DNA from: Thinopyrum elongatum
Lineage: Eukaryota > Streptophyta > Magnoliopsida > Poales > Poaceae
Direction: 5' to 3'
Length of the DNA: 64,000 nt
Assembly: GCA_011799875.1 (NCBI GenBank)
Contig: CM022302.1
Location: 300,649,048 to 300,713,047 of the forward strand
The translations under genes and the position numbers were made by a program. The notes under the pieces are model-generated. The model had not been told where the DNA came from and ran no database searches. It saw only the letters and a list, made by a program, of their open reading frames with translations. Positions 10,928-22,395 of the stretch are shown here, piece by piece (position 1 is the stretch's first letter; each line of letters opens with the position of its first letter).

Positions 10928-13476
10928 TTTTTTGACCATAAAACAGTAAGGCAACAGCCCTACTGTGTGTTATTTTCATATAAGGAAACATAACATAACA
11001 TAGTCTTTACAATGGTTGATGGGGGGGACAACCAGAGATTGCTAGAAAAGTAAAAAAGAAATGGATGAATGAAAAATTAAATATTATCAATCCAGGGTGA
11101 CATGCCATCCTTAAGGCTAGGCTTAGCTCTCAGCATGGTTAACTTGAAAGTTCTGACAAAGTCATGTCTGCATTCATTGATTGAGCAGGGAATTCCATCA
11201 AATATCAATCCATTTTTTGATTCCATATGCTCCAGTAGCCCACTATCATAATTTCCATGAAATGACTAAGATGATATCTTTGCTTAGCCTCAATTATCAT
11301 ATCATGTATATTCAAATCTGTGTTCCATTCAAAACCAATGTTCCACCAAAATCCTTGGCTAAATGGGCAGGAAAAGAGAAGATGCATTCTGTCTTCCATA
11401 TCTTCTACATTGCATAAGACACACTTAGTGGAATCAAGGTGCATACTCTTCCTGGTCAGTAGTTCACATGTGTTTATTCTGGCATTTAGCATTAGCCAGC
11501 AAAAAAATTTATGCTTTGGTAGACAGCAAGACTTCCATATCCATTTGAAAGTCTTAGCAGCATCCTCATTTCTCATTAAGAAATTATAAATCCTCTTGGT
11601 CATGTTTATATTGCTGCCCCAGGAGAAATTCCAGATATCATGATCATTAATGTGTCTAATGCTGTTTAACTGATCAGATAGTAGATGAAACTGTTGATGT
11701 GCAATAGTGGAAAGTGGTAGCTGGAATAAGCTGTAATGATTTTTGACACCTTTGGCAGCCCAGATAGATATTTTCTCATGTTGGCTGAAAGAATGAAGTT
11801 CAGGGTATTTCAGCTTCATAATCTCTCCATTCCAGTTGTCTTCCCACAACATAGAGGAATTTCCTGCTTTAATCTCACATGAAGTCATATCTTTAAATAG
11901 ATCAAACATTTTCATGCAATCCTTCCACCAAAAAGAGCCTTTATTGTTGGTGGAGTGAGGAACTTCATTATTTTGAAAGTAGGCCTCCCAAATTAGTTTG
12001 ACCCATGGAACATCAATCTTATTGTAGAATTTATATAGATGCTTGATAAGGAGGGCTTTATTTTGCTCTCTCAAATTTAAAACACCAAGCCCCCCTTGAT
12101 TCTTTGGCTTGCATATCATATCCCAGCTGGCCAGACATTTGCCTTTTTTGTTGATCTCATTACCATACCATAGAAAATTTCTGCTAGATTTGTCCACATG
12201 ATCCAATATGGTGAAATGAACTTTAAGTGAGCACATGGCAAATATGGGCATGGAAGCAACAACAGAATTTATGTATGTAAGTCAGCCAGAATGATTCATG
12301 AATCTTGCCACTCCTGATAATCTCTTGTCAATTTTGGATATGACAGGGATGAGATCCATGACAGTAGGTTTGGTGGTGCCCATGGGTAAACCCAGATAAG
12401 TAAATGGAAGACTTTCAACCTTACATCCAAAGGAGGTTGCAAGTATAGAAACAGACTGCTGATCAATGTTAATGGGAATAATGGAGGATTTGCTGTAATT
12501 TACAAAAAGACCAGTAGATAGACTGAAGAGGTTGAGTAAGTATTTAAGATGGATAAGCTGATCTTCATTAGCAGGCATAATCATTAATGTGTCATTTGCA
12601 TATTGGATGATTGGATAGTCTTGACCATATGCATGGTTGATGGGAAGAGTGAGCTCTCCATTTACCCAGGCAGCATTAACAACAGATTGTAATAAGTCAG
12701 CAGTGATAATATATAGCAGTGGGGAGTGTGGATCACCTTGTCTGACTCCTCTTTTACAAATAATCTTTTTGCCAGCCACTCCATTTAGTAAGACAGAGGT
12801 CGATGCAGAATGCAGAATATTTGATACCCAGTTTATCCATCTAGGTCCAAATCCTTTAGCCTTTAACATAGCAATAATAGCTTTGTATTCAACCTTGTCA
12901 AAAGCCTTTTCAAAATCCAATTTGAGTATGATGATGGTTTTTTTTATTGATGGCATAAATGGAGGTACTCAAAAGCATAACCCAGACAATCTTGGATGTT
13001 CCTTCCCTTAATAAAACCATACTGGTTCTGATGAATAACAGAAGTGATGATTCTCTGAGCTCTGTTGGCCATAAGTTTAGTAATAATTTTAAGGGGGAGA
13101 CTGACCAGGGATATGGGTCTGAAATCGTTCATATTTTCAGGGTCAGTAATCTTTGGGATGAGAGTAATGAAAGCAGTATTTATACTTTGGATATCACAAT
13201 TTCCTTCAAAAAAAATCCTAGATCATAGTATAGAAATCTTGCTTAATAATGTCCCAATATTTCCTAAGGAAGGTGCCATTAAAACCATCAGGGCCAGGGG
13301 CTCTGTCAGTGGGTAAATCCTTAATTACTTGATCAATCTCATCCATGCAAAAAGGTGCCTCTAGTTCTGATAGGTCCTGTGGCTGAATTAGTTCTTCAAG
13401 ATTGAAGAGCATGGAAGGATCAATGGTTTTGCCCAACCTATCTTTGTAGGATTTCCATATAATTGCAGCTTTATGC
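10928..13476 (-). mobile_element. 5'-truncated LINE (L1 type), inserted in the inverted array
   Basis: The insertion interrupts the repeat between CCATGTA and TCTCAATG; the uninterrupted repeat reads straight through in a neighbouring unit (10417-10435). The left end starts with a short T run, which is the poly-A of a minus-strand LINE. The body encodes reverse transcriptase and a C-terminal zinc-binding region. The endonuclease half is absent, so this is a 5' truncation, as expected from incomplete target-primed reverse transcription. I could not see a clear target duplication. Confidence 0.9.
11205..13436 (-). pseudogene. LINE ORF2 reverse transcriptase, defective
   Basis: Read on the minus strand, the pieces follow family order: DLPTDRAPGPDGFNGTFLRKYW, NDFRPISLVSLPLKIITKLMANR, NQYGFIKGRNIQDC, LDFEKAFDKVEY, RGVRQGDPHSPLLYI, then the active-site box, then GLPMGTTKP, and a C-terminal part with FKWIWKSCCLPKHKFFCWL and a Cys/His cluster CVLCNVEDMEDRMHLLFSCP. 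A stop near 13218 and a shift at a run of eight T, with further stops, split it into at least four frames. The catalytic YADD box reads YAND, losing one of two metal-binding Asp residues. It cannot encode an active enzyme. Confidence 0.92.
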
Positions 13477-14215
13477 TCTCAATGTTTGCGGCCGAGCGAC
13501 GGTGCCGAGGTGTTTGAAATTCATTCTCATTTCTTGCATGGGACCTAAGTATGCACCAAAGGACACACATTTGATTTTTCAACCCATTTTTCTGCACTGG
13601 AGCATGTGCCTGTAACTCAAAATTGAATTACGCACATAAAATGCCTAGAAAACTCAGTTAATGTATAAAAATGTCCAAACGAACCGCAAAAAATTCCAAA
13701 AATTTAACACGATAGTCATGTTGTTATATGTTGACACTAGAAAAAATTTGAAAAGCAAGAAGAGGCAACGGATATCATTTTGTCCACAAAGGTGACACGT
13801 TCCCTACGGGAACCATGAGTCTTCTTGTGAGAAGCTTATACCAAAAACTACCCCAAATGGGACAATTTTTTTACCACAGCATGTTGGTGCCATTCCATGA
13901 TAGCATGCCAAGTTTCATGAATTTCGGATGAGTTTTGGATTTACTAGAATTTCAAAACCAAGTATCCCAATGTTTGCCGGCTAGCCATGGTGCCAAGGTG
14001 TTTGAAATTCATTCCCATTTCTTGCATAGGACATAAGAATCCACCCATGGACACATATATGATTTTATAACCCATTTTGGTGCATCAGAGCATGTGCATG
14101 TAGTTTAATTTTGAATTATGCACCTTAAATGCCTAGAAAACTCAGTTAATGTATAAAAATATCCAAACGAACCCTGAATAATTCCGAAAATTTTGACGAC
14201 ACTCCTATAGTTGCA

Positions 14216-14428
14216 TGTCCACTGCAGATAAAAGTTCTAGCAATTCAAACACCATCCTTTTCCGCGGTGACCCCATTATGTATTTCAAATCAAGACAAAA
14301 AATCAAGTAGATCACACACAGTTGATTTTCACCAACCGTGTAAGATGCAGTACAAAATATCTTGGAGCACCGTCGGAGTAGTATATGGCTTACACGAGAA
14401 GGTTCGTCGGCTACAGTCCACAGCCGGC
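14216..14428. other. CACTA-like copy 2 DNA between array and Copia insertion
   Basis: There is no gene. The segment contains GATCACACACAGTTGATTTTCACC, a motif like the subterminal repeats, and continues at 35306 on the far side of the Copia element (duplicated CCGGC at 14424-14428 and 35306-35310). Confidence 0.5.
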
Positions 14429-15953
14429 TGAAAGGATCGAGATGGACCTAGAGGGGGGTGAATAGGTACAATTACAATTTTTAATTGTTACTTAGCAATT
14501 TTAGGCAATAATGCAGAATATGAAAGTGAGCCTAACAATTGCAAGTATGATGCTAAGAGCTAAGCAAGGTAAGCAAGTAACACAAGTATGTGAGTAAGCA
14601 CGCACAATATGTTATAAGTAAAGACTAAGAGACAAGTAACCACAAGTAGGAAGTTAGGGTTAGAAATAACCGCAACTCCGAGAGACGAGGATGTATGCCG
14701 ATGTTCACTTCCTTGGAGGGAAGCTACGTCACCGTTTAGAGAGGTGGGTGTTACCACGAGGCACACCAACGCCACGAAGGCTCACCCCTATTCTCTCTTT
14801 GAGATATCACCACGAAGGCGATTCCCAACCACTAGTGGTAGACCTTGAGGTGGTCTCCAAACCTTCACAAACTTTCCGGGGGTAATCACAATGGTCGATT
14901 CCTCTTCGAATGACTCCTACCGCCTAGGAGTCTCCAACCTCCAAGAGTAACAAGAACGATGGGGAAAAGCTCAAGACTTGCTCAAATCACGAATTCCTTT
15001 GGTGCAAAGATGGGGAAGGAGTGGATCTATCACTTGATTGGACAACTTCTCACAAATGTTCTCAAATCCCTTTGGGATCTAAGATTTGGTGTATGAGTGT
15101 GGGAGAGAGAGTGAAATGTGTTCTAGGGATTGCTCAAAGTGAATGGTCAACCCTCTCCCGTGGAGGAAGAAGGCTATATATAGTATTGGAGCAAATATGG
15201 CCGTTGTAGTGTAAGTGACAGGAGTAGGCCAGACATCCGGGCCAAGGGCCGGACATCTGGCAAAGTGTGATGTCTATGTAGAGAAACAGAGAGGAGTGAA
15301 TAAAGCAGAGGGGCCGGACATCCGGGGCAAAGCCCGGACATCCGGCGTGGCTGGAAGTCCCGGACCTCCGGCGATGTGGCCGGACATCCGGCGAATTCAC
15401 GAACACAAAAGGCTCTCTGGATAGCTGTGGCCGGACATCCGGCTTGGACAGCCTGGATATCCGGGGAACACGGAGAGCCCGGACATCCGGCAGACTAGCC
15501 GAACATCCGGAATAAACAGCATCACAAAAGTGCTCTCTGGACAGCAGGGTGCGGGACATCCGGCGTGCGAGCCGGATATCCGGCGTGTGGGCCGGACATC
15601 CGGCGTGCGGGCCGGACATCCGGCGTGGAAGCAGAGGCAACATATAAACTCCAGTTATTAGTGAATGTGCCTAAGATGGAGAAGCTAGGATTTGACATGA
15701 GCAAGACTTTCACTACCCCTACCGATCCCCTCTTAATAGTGCGGGATCCCTATACTCAAGAACAAACCAATATACAATCTTGTTGATCTAGAATTTATTC
15801 CTTGAGTAATATCAACTCCGTATGATCATGATCCACACACTTTTGTCATTCGGGGACTAACACCTGAGATTCACTTGACGAACATAGTTAGTCCCCTACA
15901 TGTATATTGTCATCAACATCAAAACTTGATGTAAGGGCATGATTGCACTTTCA
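14429..15953 (-). repeat. Copia 3' LTR (left), 1525 bp
   Basis: It begins TGAAAGGATCGAGATGGACC and ends TTGCACTTTCA in plus orientation, and matches 33821-35305 closely. It carries a TATA-like palindrome CTATATATAG at 15174-15183 and, upstream of it in the transcription sense, about fourteen CCGGACATCCGG-like palindromes (15228-15625). In the minus sense, U3 therefore holds a dense block of identical 12-bp sites directly before the core promoter. Confidence 0.93.
15228..15625. promoter_or_regulatory. Cluster of ~14 CCGGACATCCGG palindromes in the LTR
   Basis: Sites with the core CCGGA[CT]ATCCGG occur about every 20 bases in three sub-clusters, several with outer GC making a 14-bp palindrome (GCCGGACATCCGGC). 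Some are degenerate by one base. The right LTR has about twelve in the same order (34617-34975). Their position just upstream of the LTR TATA box suggests binding sites for a transcription factor or a silencing target, but no factor is identified. Confidence 0.7.
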
Positions 15954-15954
15954 A

Positions 15955-15967
15955 TCTCCCCCTTTTT
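15955..15967 (-). other. Copia polypurine tract
   Basis: On the minus strand this reads AAAAAGGGGGAGA immediately before TTGAAAG, the start of the 3' LTR. It primes plus-strand DNA synthesis in LTR retrotransposons. Confidence 0.9.
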
Positions 15968-16389
15968 GTTTGTTGATGACAAACATACATGTAGTACCAT
16001 ACATACAATAAATACATTTAGCAGTGTAATTCATGAGAGCATAATACAATATATGCTCTTATTTGCTTTAGCTCCCCCTCAATGTGTGCACACGATAATT
16101 ATGTTAGAATGCAATGCACATATTTCATGGTAGCATATGTAGAAGAAAAAGATAGAACATAGGATAAGCACATATGATACACATCATCAACCCATAGCAT
16201 CAACAACCCATAGCCACAAAGATAATAAGATAGTCTCATAAAAGTAAGAACCATAAGTAGCATACATAGAGAGTTTGAATACTAGCAAACATATAGCAAC
16301 ATATAGCTCGATATCTAAGGTACTACTTCTCCCCCTTTGACAGCAACATTCAAAAAGGGGCAAAGGCAAGTAGAAGAACACGAAGGAAA
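15968..16389 (-). other. Copia 3' untranslated stretch between extra ORF and polypurine tract
   Basis: AT-rich sequence with no long frame and no repeat. It contains a second small pyrimidine tract CTCCCCCTTTG (about 16330). Nothing else is seen. Confidence 0.6.
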
Positions 16390-19300
16390 TCACTCCTGGC
16401 GGAAGTCAACATCATCAGCCACCCCCTCAAAGAAATCGGCGTACTCGTCATGAGACGGAAACCCAAAGGAAGAAGTGGACGGTGCAGCGGGAATGGGATC
16501 ATCATCGCTCACAGGACTCCCATGGTCGCGAAGGCGCTGCTTGAGCTGGTTCTTAGAGAGAATGAGGCGCTTCTGAACATCATGGTTTTGCTGACAGTTA
16601 AAGGTGATAGCCTTCATAATTGCAGACTGTGCCTTGCCCAAGAACGAGGCAAGACGTCCACGAGGCACGATCAAGGAGGAAGGCACAGTCGAGGAGGAAG
16701 GCACGGTCGAGGAGGAAGGCACGGAGGACCCCTTGGGCTGAGTCCCAATAGCAGACCTCCTGGGCTGACTAGGTGCAGCAGACGGTGCAGGAGCTGACAT
16801 GCGCATATGAGTCAGAGGTTTCCAAATGGAATGCACAACAGTCTTGGCAACCTCAAAGGGGGCAGTGTTATCAATCAGCGCCTGAATGAATGGAGCATGA
16901 GGGAATTGGCGCGTCTGAAGAAAGCTGGAGACACGGATCTCATGCCAAATGTAATGGGCCGTGTCGAGAGGCTCTGTAGGCTCGTCATGCATATGAGCCA
17001 TCAAATCAATGCAGTAGTTGTGAGCCCTTGAGCGATCTCCCTTCTTAGGATAGAGAGTGCGAAGCACACACTGATAAAGAATGTAGTAAGGAGACCTGAA
17101 GATGGATACTGTGACGCCCCCGGCCCGATCGTGCACTATTCATACACGCAAATGCGCATGATCAAGCCTAAGGACTCACGGGAAGATATCACAACACAAC
17201 TCTAAAACATGAATAAAGTCATACAAGCTTTATATTACAAGTCAGGGGCCTCGAGGGCTCGAATACATAAGCTTGCGAACAAGCGTCAGCGGAAGCAACA
17301 GATATCTGAGTGCAGATATGAAATAGAAACAGAAAGGCCTTTAGAAAGGCGGGGCAAAATAAAACACTACGATCGAAAGGCGAAGGCCTCCTGCCTGGGA
17401 CCCTCCGATCCTACTCCTGGTCGTCAGTCAACTCATAGCAGAATTCATCCTTTGGGTAGTAGTAGTAGACGATCGACGGGGCATCTGTCTCAGGGGCTCC
17501 GTCTTCTGGTCACGACAAACTGATACGGGGAGGAAAGGAAAACAAAGCAACCGTGAGTACTCAGAAGTACTCAGCAAGCAAGGATCTACTCTACATATGC
17601 AACATTTTCAAGGGGAGGCTGTATATGTGGACTGGGCTGCAGAAATGCCAGAATAGAGAGAAGGCCTAGTCCTATCGAAGACTAGCATCTTCAGCGGTCT
17701 TGCAGCAGTAGAAGAGAGTAGAACAGTACAATATAATGTAGCAGTATCATTAAGTCTCAACCTCACCCAGAGATCCTTTCTCGACTCCCTGCGAGAAAGC
17801 AATCCCAGAGCCATAGTATCCAAGTATCCAGTTCTAAAAATTGTATCAATCAGGATACAACTCCGAGTGTCCTTTACCGTAGGACAGGCTATCGATAGAA
17901 GTTTTCTTCCCTGCAGGGGTGCACCAACTTACCCAACACGCTCGATTAACTCCGGCCGGACACACTTTCCTGGGTCATGCCCGGCCTCGGCCAAACGACA
18001 CATCGCAACCCTACCTACAGCTCAGCAGAGAGGTCCCCGCCGGTCTACATCCTAAGCGCAAGGGGGTCTTGGCCATCGCCCCTCGCCCTCCGGATCGTTG
18101 CGTACATGGCCCAGATCCAAGCACCACCGAAATGGCGCCAATCACTCCATGCCGCACTGCTGAACTGGACGTCTGACAGAGCTTTCGGCTGATGCATACG
18201 ATGCAGAACGCCCATACTATGCCCACGTGATGGTTAGTGCTATCAGGCCAGAGGCCTGCTCGGATCAAATATCCAAATCGTTAGGACTAGGGCTTGCGGT
18301 AACGAGCAGAGACTCACGAAAGATGTGGCCCCGTCGCCCCGTCTCGAGGACTTGCGGCAAGGGTTAAGAATGCCCGGCCGCGCCTCGTATTCACCACTCG
18401 GGCACCACACTGGCAACCCGCCTTCACATCACACGCGGGTACCCCTCAGGGTCGACCCGCCTTTCCAAGTAACAATAGTACATTCCAAGTATCCGTGTGT
18501 CCATAACATCAGGGGAATCCGAGGTATCACCCTCGTTGGATTCCTACTCGATGTGTCTGTCAAGGTGAACTCGGAGGAATCACCCTCACTGGGTCCACAC
18601 TTGAGGTGTTGTACGACAGCGTCGTTATCGGAAGCGGTGAAGGAGGAATCACCCTCGATGACCACGATCGAATAGCTACTCTACAGAGTTAACATCAAAA
18701 GTGCTACATGAGGTTTCACCCTCGGCACTCGATAGTAACGCTGCAGTGTCGTTACAACTAAGGGGGGGGGGTGATGTGCGGTGTCGGGGCCTGGTCTTCA
18801 ATTCCCGTTGATCGGGTCTTCTGACGATCCAGCGCGGCAGTCGGGATAAGTGGGGTCACTGATAGGTCTCTACCCAGCCTAAACTAAGCAGTTTAGGATA
18901 TGCAGGTAATTATCAACAGCAGGCTACAATAAACAGGCTATGCATCAGAATAGGTAAAGCAGTAGCAGCAGCAATTCTAATGCAAGCATGGGAAATTAGA
19001 ATGGGCGATATCGGGATGATCAAAGGGGGGGGCTTGCCTGTTTGCTCGGCGGCAAGGGCAAGGTTGTCAGTGGTGTCTCCGGGCTCCGGAGCTGCGTCGG
19101 TCTCGGGGACGACGTCGGTGTCGGGGTCTAACGAGAGAGAAGAGGGGGAGGAAACAGTATAAATACACAGCGAACAAGTGCAGCACAAAGCATATCATGG
19201 CAATACGCGGTGACGGAGGTGACCTAACGCAGTGCCGGGTGATACTGGCGAAGGTGGGATTCATCCCGGAATGTTTTCCCGAAGTTCAGCATTTTCGGAC

Positions 19301-21927
19301 AGAGGAAACGGAGGGGACGGTTGCATGTTCGCTATGCTAGGGACGTGTGGCGGACGAACAGACTGCGTAGTCGGATTCGTCTCGTCATTCTGAGCAACTT
19401 TCATGTACAAAGTTTTTCGATCTGAGCTACGGTTTATTTTATATTAATTTATAAGGATTTAATCAATTTCTGGAAATAACAGATTTAATTTAATTCGAAA
19501 ATGTTTATTGCATCATCATGACGTCAGCGGTCAACTCTGACCGTTGACTGGTCAAACTGACACGTGGGCCCCACTGTCATTGACTAAGACTAACTAATCA
19601 GGTTTAACTGAACTAACCTAGTTAATTAAGCTAATTAAGCATAGTTAATTAAGCTAATTAATTATTTTACTAATTAATTAATTAATTATTATTATTATTA
19701 ATGTTTATTTATTTATTTATTTTTTTAAAACATTCTGGGCCGTGGGCCCATTCGGTCAGTGGAACAGGGGCTTGGGCCCACCTGGCAGTGGCCCAGGAGG
19801 CCACAGCGAGCGAGCGGGCGCTGGGCGCGGTCGCGCCGGCGGCCACAGCCAGAGGCTTGCACGGGCGGCCGGCCGGCGAGCAGGGAAGGGTGCGAGCTCG
19901 CGCGGGGTCAGCGGGTCCTGGCAGCGGCGGACGCGGCCCGGGCGACGGCGGAGACGAGCAAGGCGAGGCGGCTGCGGGCGCGCGTGATGCAGGTGAGCGG
20001 CGACAGCGGGCGCGAGGCATGCGAGAGCCGCGCGCGCGCTTCGGCGCGGGCAGGGCGCAGCGGCAGGCGCGCGCGGGCGTGGGGGGGGACCCGCGTGTGC
20101 GCGGTGAGCGCCGGAGAGGAGGAGAGGACGGAGCCCAGCGGGCAGGGCTCACCACGGGCCGTAGGGACTAGGCAGTGAGGCGCGGGGAGGAGGTCGTGGA
20201 CGGCGAGGCGTCAACGGGGACGAGGGCGAGGCGGCGGTGGTCGGCGACGGCGCGGGGCGATGGGCGCCCGATCCAGACAGGATCGGGGAGGCGACGGCGT
20301 CAGGGGTAGGCGCGGGGTCGGGGCGCGCCGTGCGGGAGGAGACGGAGAGGCGGGTGCCGGGGAGGTGGCGAGGGGCGACGGCGACGTGGTCGGAGCTCGC
20401 TGCCCCGATCTCGATCCGGACGGGAGGAGAGAAGAGATCGAGGGGGGAGTGGGGAGGACAAGGGGATAGGGCTAGGGTTTGGTGTGGATCGGGGGGGTTA
20501 AGGGGAAGCGGCTGGGCTCGCCTGGCTGGTTGCGGCCAGCTGGCCCGAGGCCCAGTGGGGGGGGGGTTCTATTTTTTTTTATTTTCTTTTCTTCTTTTCT
20601 GTTTTCTTTTTTTTCTTTTTATTAATTCATATATCTCTGTTTAGTAAATTGTTAGGCCTCAAATTGAATTTTGTAAAACATAGGAACTGTTCCAATAAAT
20701 ACTAGGCATCCTCTACCACTGTCAAAAACTAGTTTGGAGCCAGTTTGAGTTCACACAATTTTTATAATAATTAAAATGCATTAATCCTAGCTATTTTGAC
20801 AATGTTAGAGCCACCTAATTATTTTATTTATTGTTGGTTTCAATTTTAGAATAGTCTCTGTAATATTTGCCATTTATCGAACATTTTAGTTTTTATGTTG
20901 GAAAACTTTTATAATTCACTTTCATTTAAATTTGAATTTTGAGTTAGGAGTTGAAAAGCATTATGATGCAAATGATGATCATGCACTGTTAATCATGCTG
21001 ACTTGGCATTATCAAAATGGAATTACTGTGGCTAACCACTGGGGGTGTTACAGATACCTCATTGGGTGGATACCCACGTTCCTCCGGGGTGAGCTAAGTG
21101 GTAGGCTTAACAAGAGGCATGCAATCATCAATCCCTTTGGGCTTATCTAGTGGATCCAAACTGTGGATTTGATGTCCAACACCAGAGAAGCCCAAAATCT
21201 GAACAAAACGGTCATAGGTAATGCTCAGCATAGTATCGTCGGTCATCCAGGTGAGAGTGTTGTTGGGGCCAAAGAAGCAGGTGGCATAGAACTGAAGGAT
21301 GGCAGCTTCATTCCAATCACACTTAAAGTTTATTGCTGGCCCGAGAGTCATGTCATCAATGATCTTGACCGTGTTGTCAGGAAACATGGCAGGATGATCA
21401 CGCATGAATTGAAGATCCAAGTATTTATGAGGAGCAAGTCCACGACCGCGGACGAAGCTAGAGTAGAGATCCTGTTGCATGCGAGTACAGAACCGAGGAT
21501 CCTCTGCATCAGCCACCATCTCATACGGGTTGGTATCCCGTCGAAGCTCAAGATATGGACCAGCCCCCACGGTCTTAAAATCGTGAGTGGGGCGAGCCCC
21601 GCTGAAAGGGATCTCCATGGAGATGTGACGACCATGGACAACGAGCATCGCAGAGCCCCAGACCGGAGGCACGGGCGCCCTCCGGATGCCCGGTTTCAAC
21701 TGTCCAACAGAGCTCCTAGGAGCAATGTCCTCCTCTTCCTCCCCAACATAGTCCACATCATCCGGATCAGAGGCCGACGGACTGGGTGAGGGAGCCCGAC
21801 GCTTCTTCTTGGGTCTGGTGGTGGTCTTCTTCTTCTTAGGGCAGACATGCTCCTCGGAGTCGGTAGAACCTTGCCGGCGATCAACCCAGGATGAAGGAGG
21901 AGGACCGCACTGCTTGGTGCGTGCCAT
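16390..21927 (-). pseudogene. Copia extra 3' ORF, split by a solo LTR
   Basis: The frame starts at ATG 21927 (MARTKQCGPPPSSWVDRRQG), has a basic, acidic and Pro-rich N-terminus, then a central region with CDWNEAAILQFYATCFFG and DDTMLSITYDRFVQILGF. It meets a TAG at 21094-21096, reads on to 21053, and continues after the solo LTR from 17104 to 16390, ending in a Ser/Pro-rich tail. Counting the duplicated GATAC once gives exactly 530 codons with a single internal stop. It lies in the place of the env-like ORF of SIRE elements, but I see no signal peptide or membrane segment. The central motif recalls the ORF-1 family of Athila elements. Function unknown. Confidence 0.75.
17110..21052. mobile_element. 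3.9-kb solo LTR inserted in the Copia extra ORF (GATAC duplication)
   Basis: The segment starts TGTGACGCCCCCGGC and ends GGGGGTGTTACA; the ends are inverted (TGTGACGCCCCC / TGTAACACCCCC). GATAC flanks both sides (17105-17109, 21053-21057) and the interrupted frame closes exactly when it is removed. No gag, pol, primer site or second LTR is seen, so I call it a very long solo LTR; a non-coding element with TG/CA ends is an alternative. It contains CACCCTC-type short repeats (18460-18720) and a CpG-rich block (19740-20560), whose many overlapping ORFs reflect base composition. No gene is supported. Confidence 0.75.
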
Positions 21928-22204
21928 GAAGAACTCCAGAGGCCGACAGTCGATTCAACACCCAAACCGGCCCTTCCCGAGTGATTCACACTACAACCCA
22001 AGAAATGGATTGGGTGGGAGAGTAGATCGGGGAGAGATGAGGGCGTGGAGAGGAGATCGGAGGCCGGAGGATGGAGGAGATGGCTGGGGCGGGCCGGAGC
22101 ACAGCCCGGCGGCGGCATGAGACAGGTGGGGGAGCGAGAAGGGAAAGGGGAAAACTGCCCCCAAATCCCGAGCCCCCCCCCCCCAGTTTATGTGTGTGTG
22201 CGCG

Positions 22205-22395
22205 TACGAGCCGGACATCCGGGGGCAAGCCCGGATATCCGGCGACTGGTGGTCAGAGAACGAAAGTCGAGGGCCCGGATTTCCGGCGACGGGCCGGATG
22301 TCCGGCCACCGGAAACGCCCGAACGATTTTGAGCAGCTGAAACTGCCAGGGCCCGGATGTCCGGCAGTAGGGCCGGATGTCCGGCCACTGGACAG
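22205..22395. promoter_or_regulatory. Six LTR-type CCGG palindromes upstream of the Copia extra ORF
   Basis: Six sites of the form CCGGA[CT][AG]TCCGG occur at about 22210, 22231, 22275, 22293, 22352 and 22373, about 20 or 40-60 bases apart. They match the palindromes of the LTR U3. They lie about 280-470 bases upstream of the start of the extra ORF (minus strand), with a TATA-like CATAAAC between them at about 22187-22193. This could be a second, LTR-derived internal promoter for that ORF. Confidence 0.55.

Larger units (their letters stand above)
9660..14215 (-). repeat. ~500-bp tandem array, inverted orientation, interrupted by a LINE
   Basis: Units are anchored on CCATTCCATGATAGCATGCC (about 9719, 10349, 10855 and 13891). 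Spacing is 630, 506 and, after removing the LINE, about 487 bases. The first spacing is longer because about 130 bases (CTCATTTCTTGCATGAGACC to GCCTAGAAAACTCA) are duplicated at 9845-10100. The reverse complement matches the plus-oriented array at 3189-5152 (GGCATGGCACCAAGATG, GTGGTAAAAAAATTG). The gene-free stretches on both sides of the LINE are entirely this repeat. Confidence 0.85.

Noticed and set aside
16390..17136. Separate gene beginning MHDRAGGVTVSIF
   Set aside because: The first codons come from the edge of the solo LTR; the rest continues the split Copia extra ORF in frame.
19701..20644. Several overlapping ORFs of 70-156 codons on both strands
   Set aside because: They arise from a CpG-rich block in a non-coding LTR; all phases are open at once and the products are Arg/Gly/Ala-rich without any domain.
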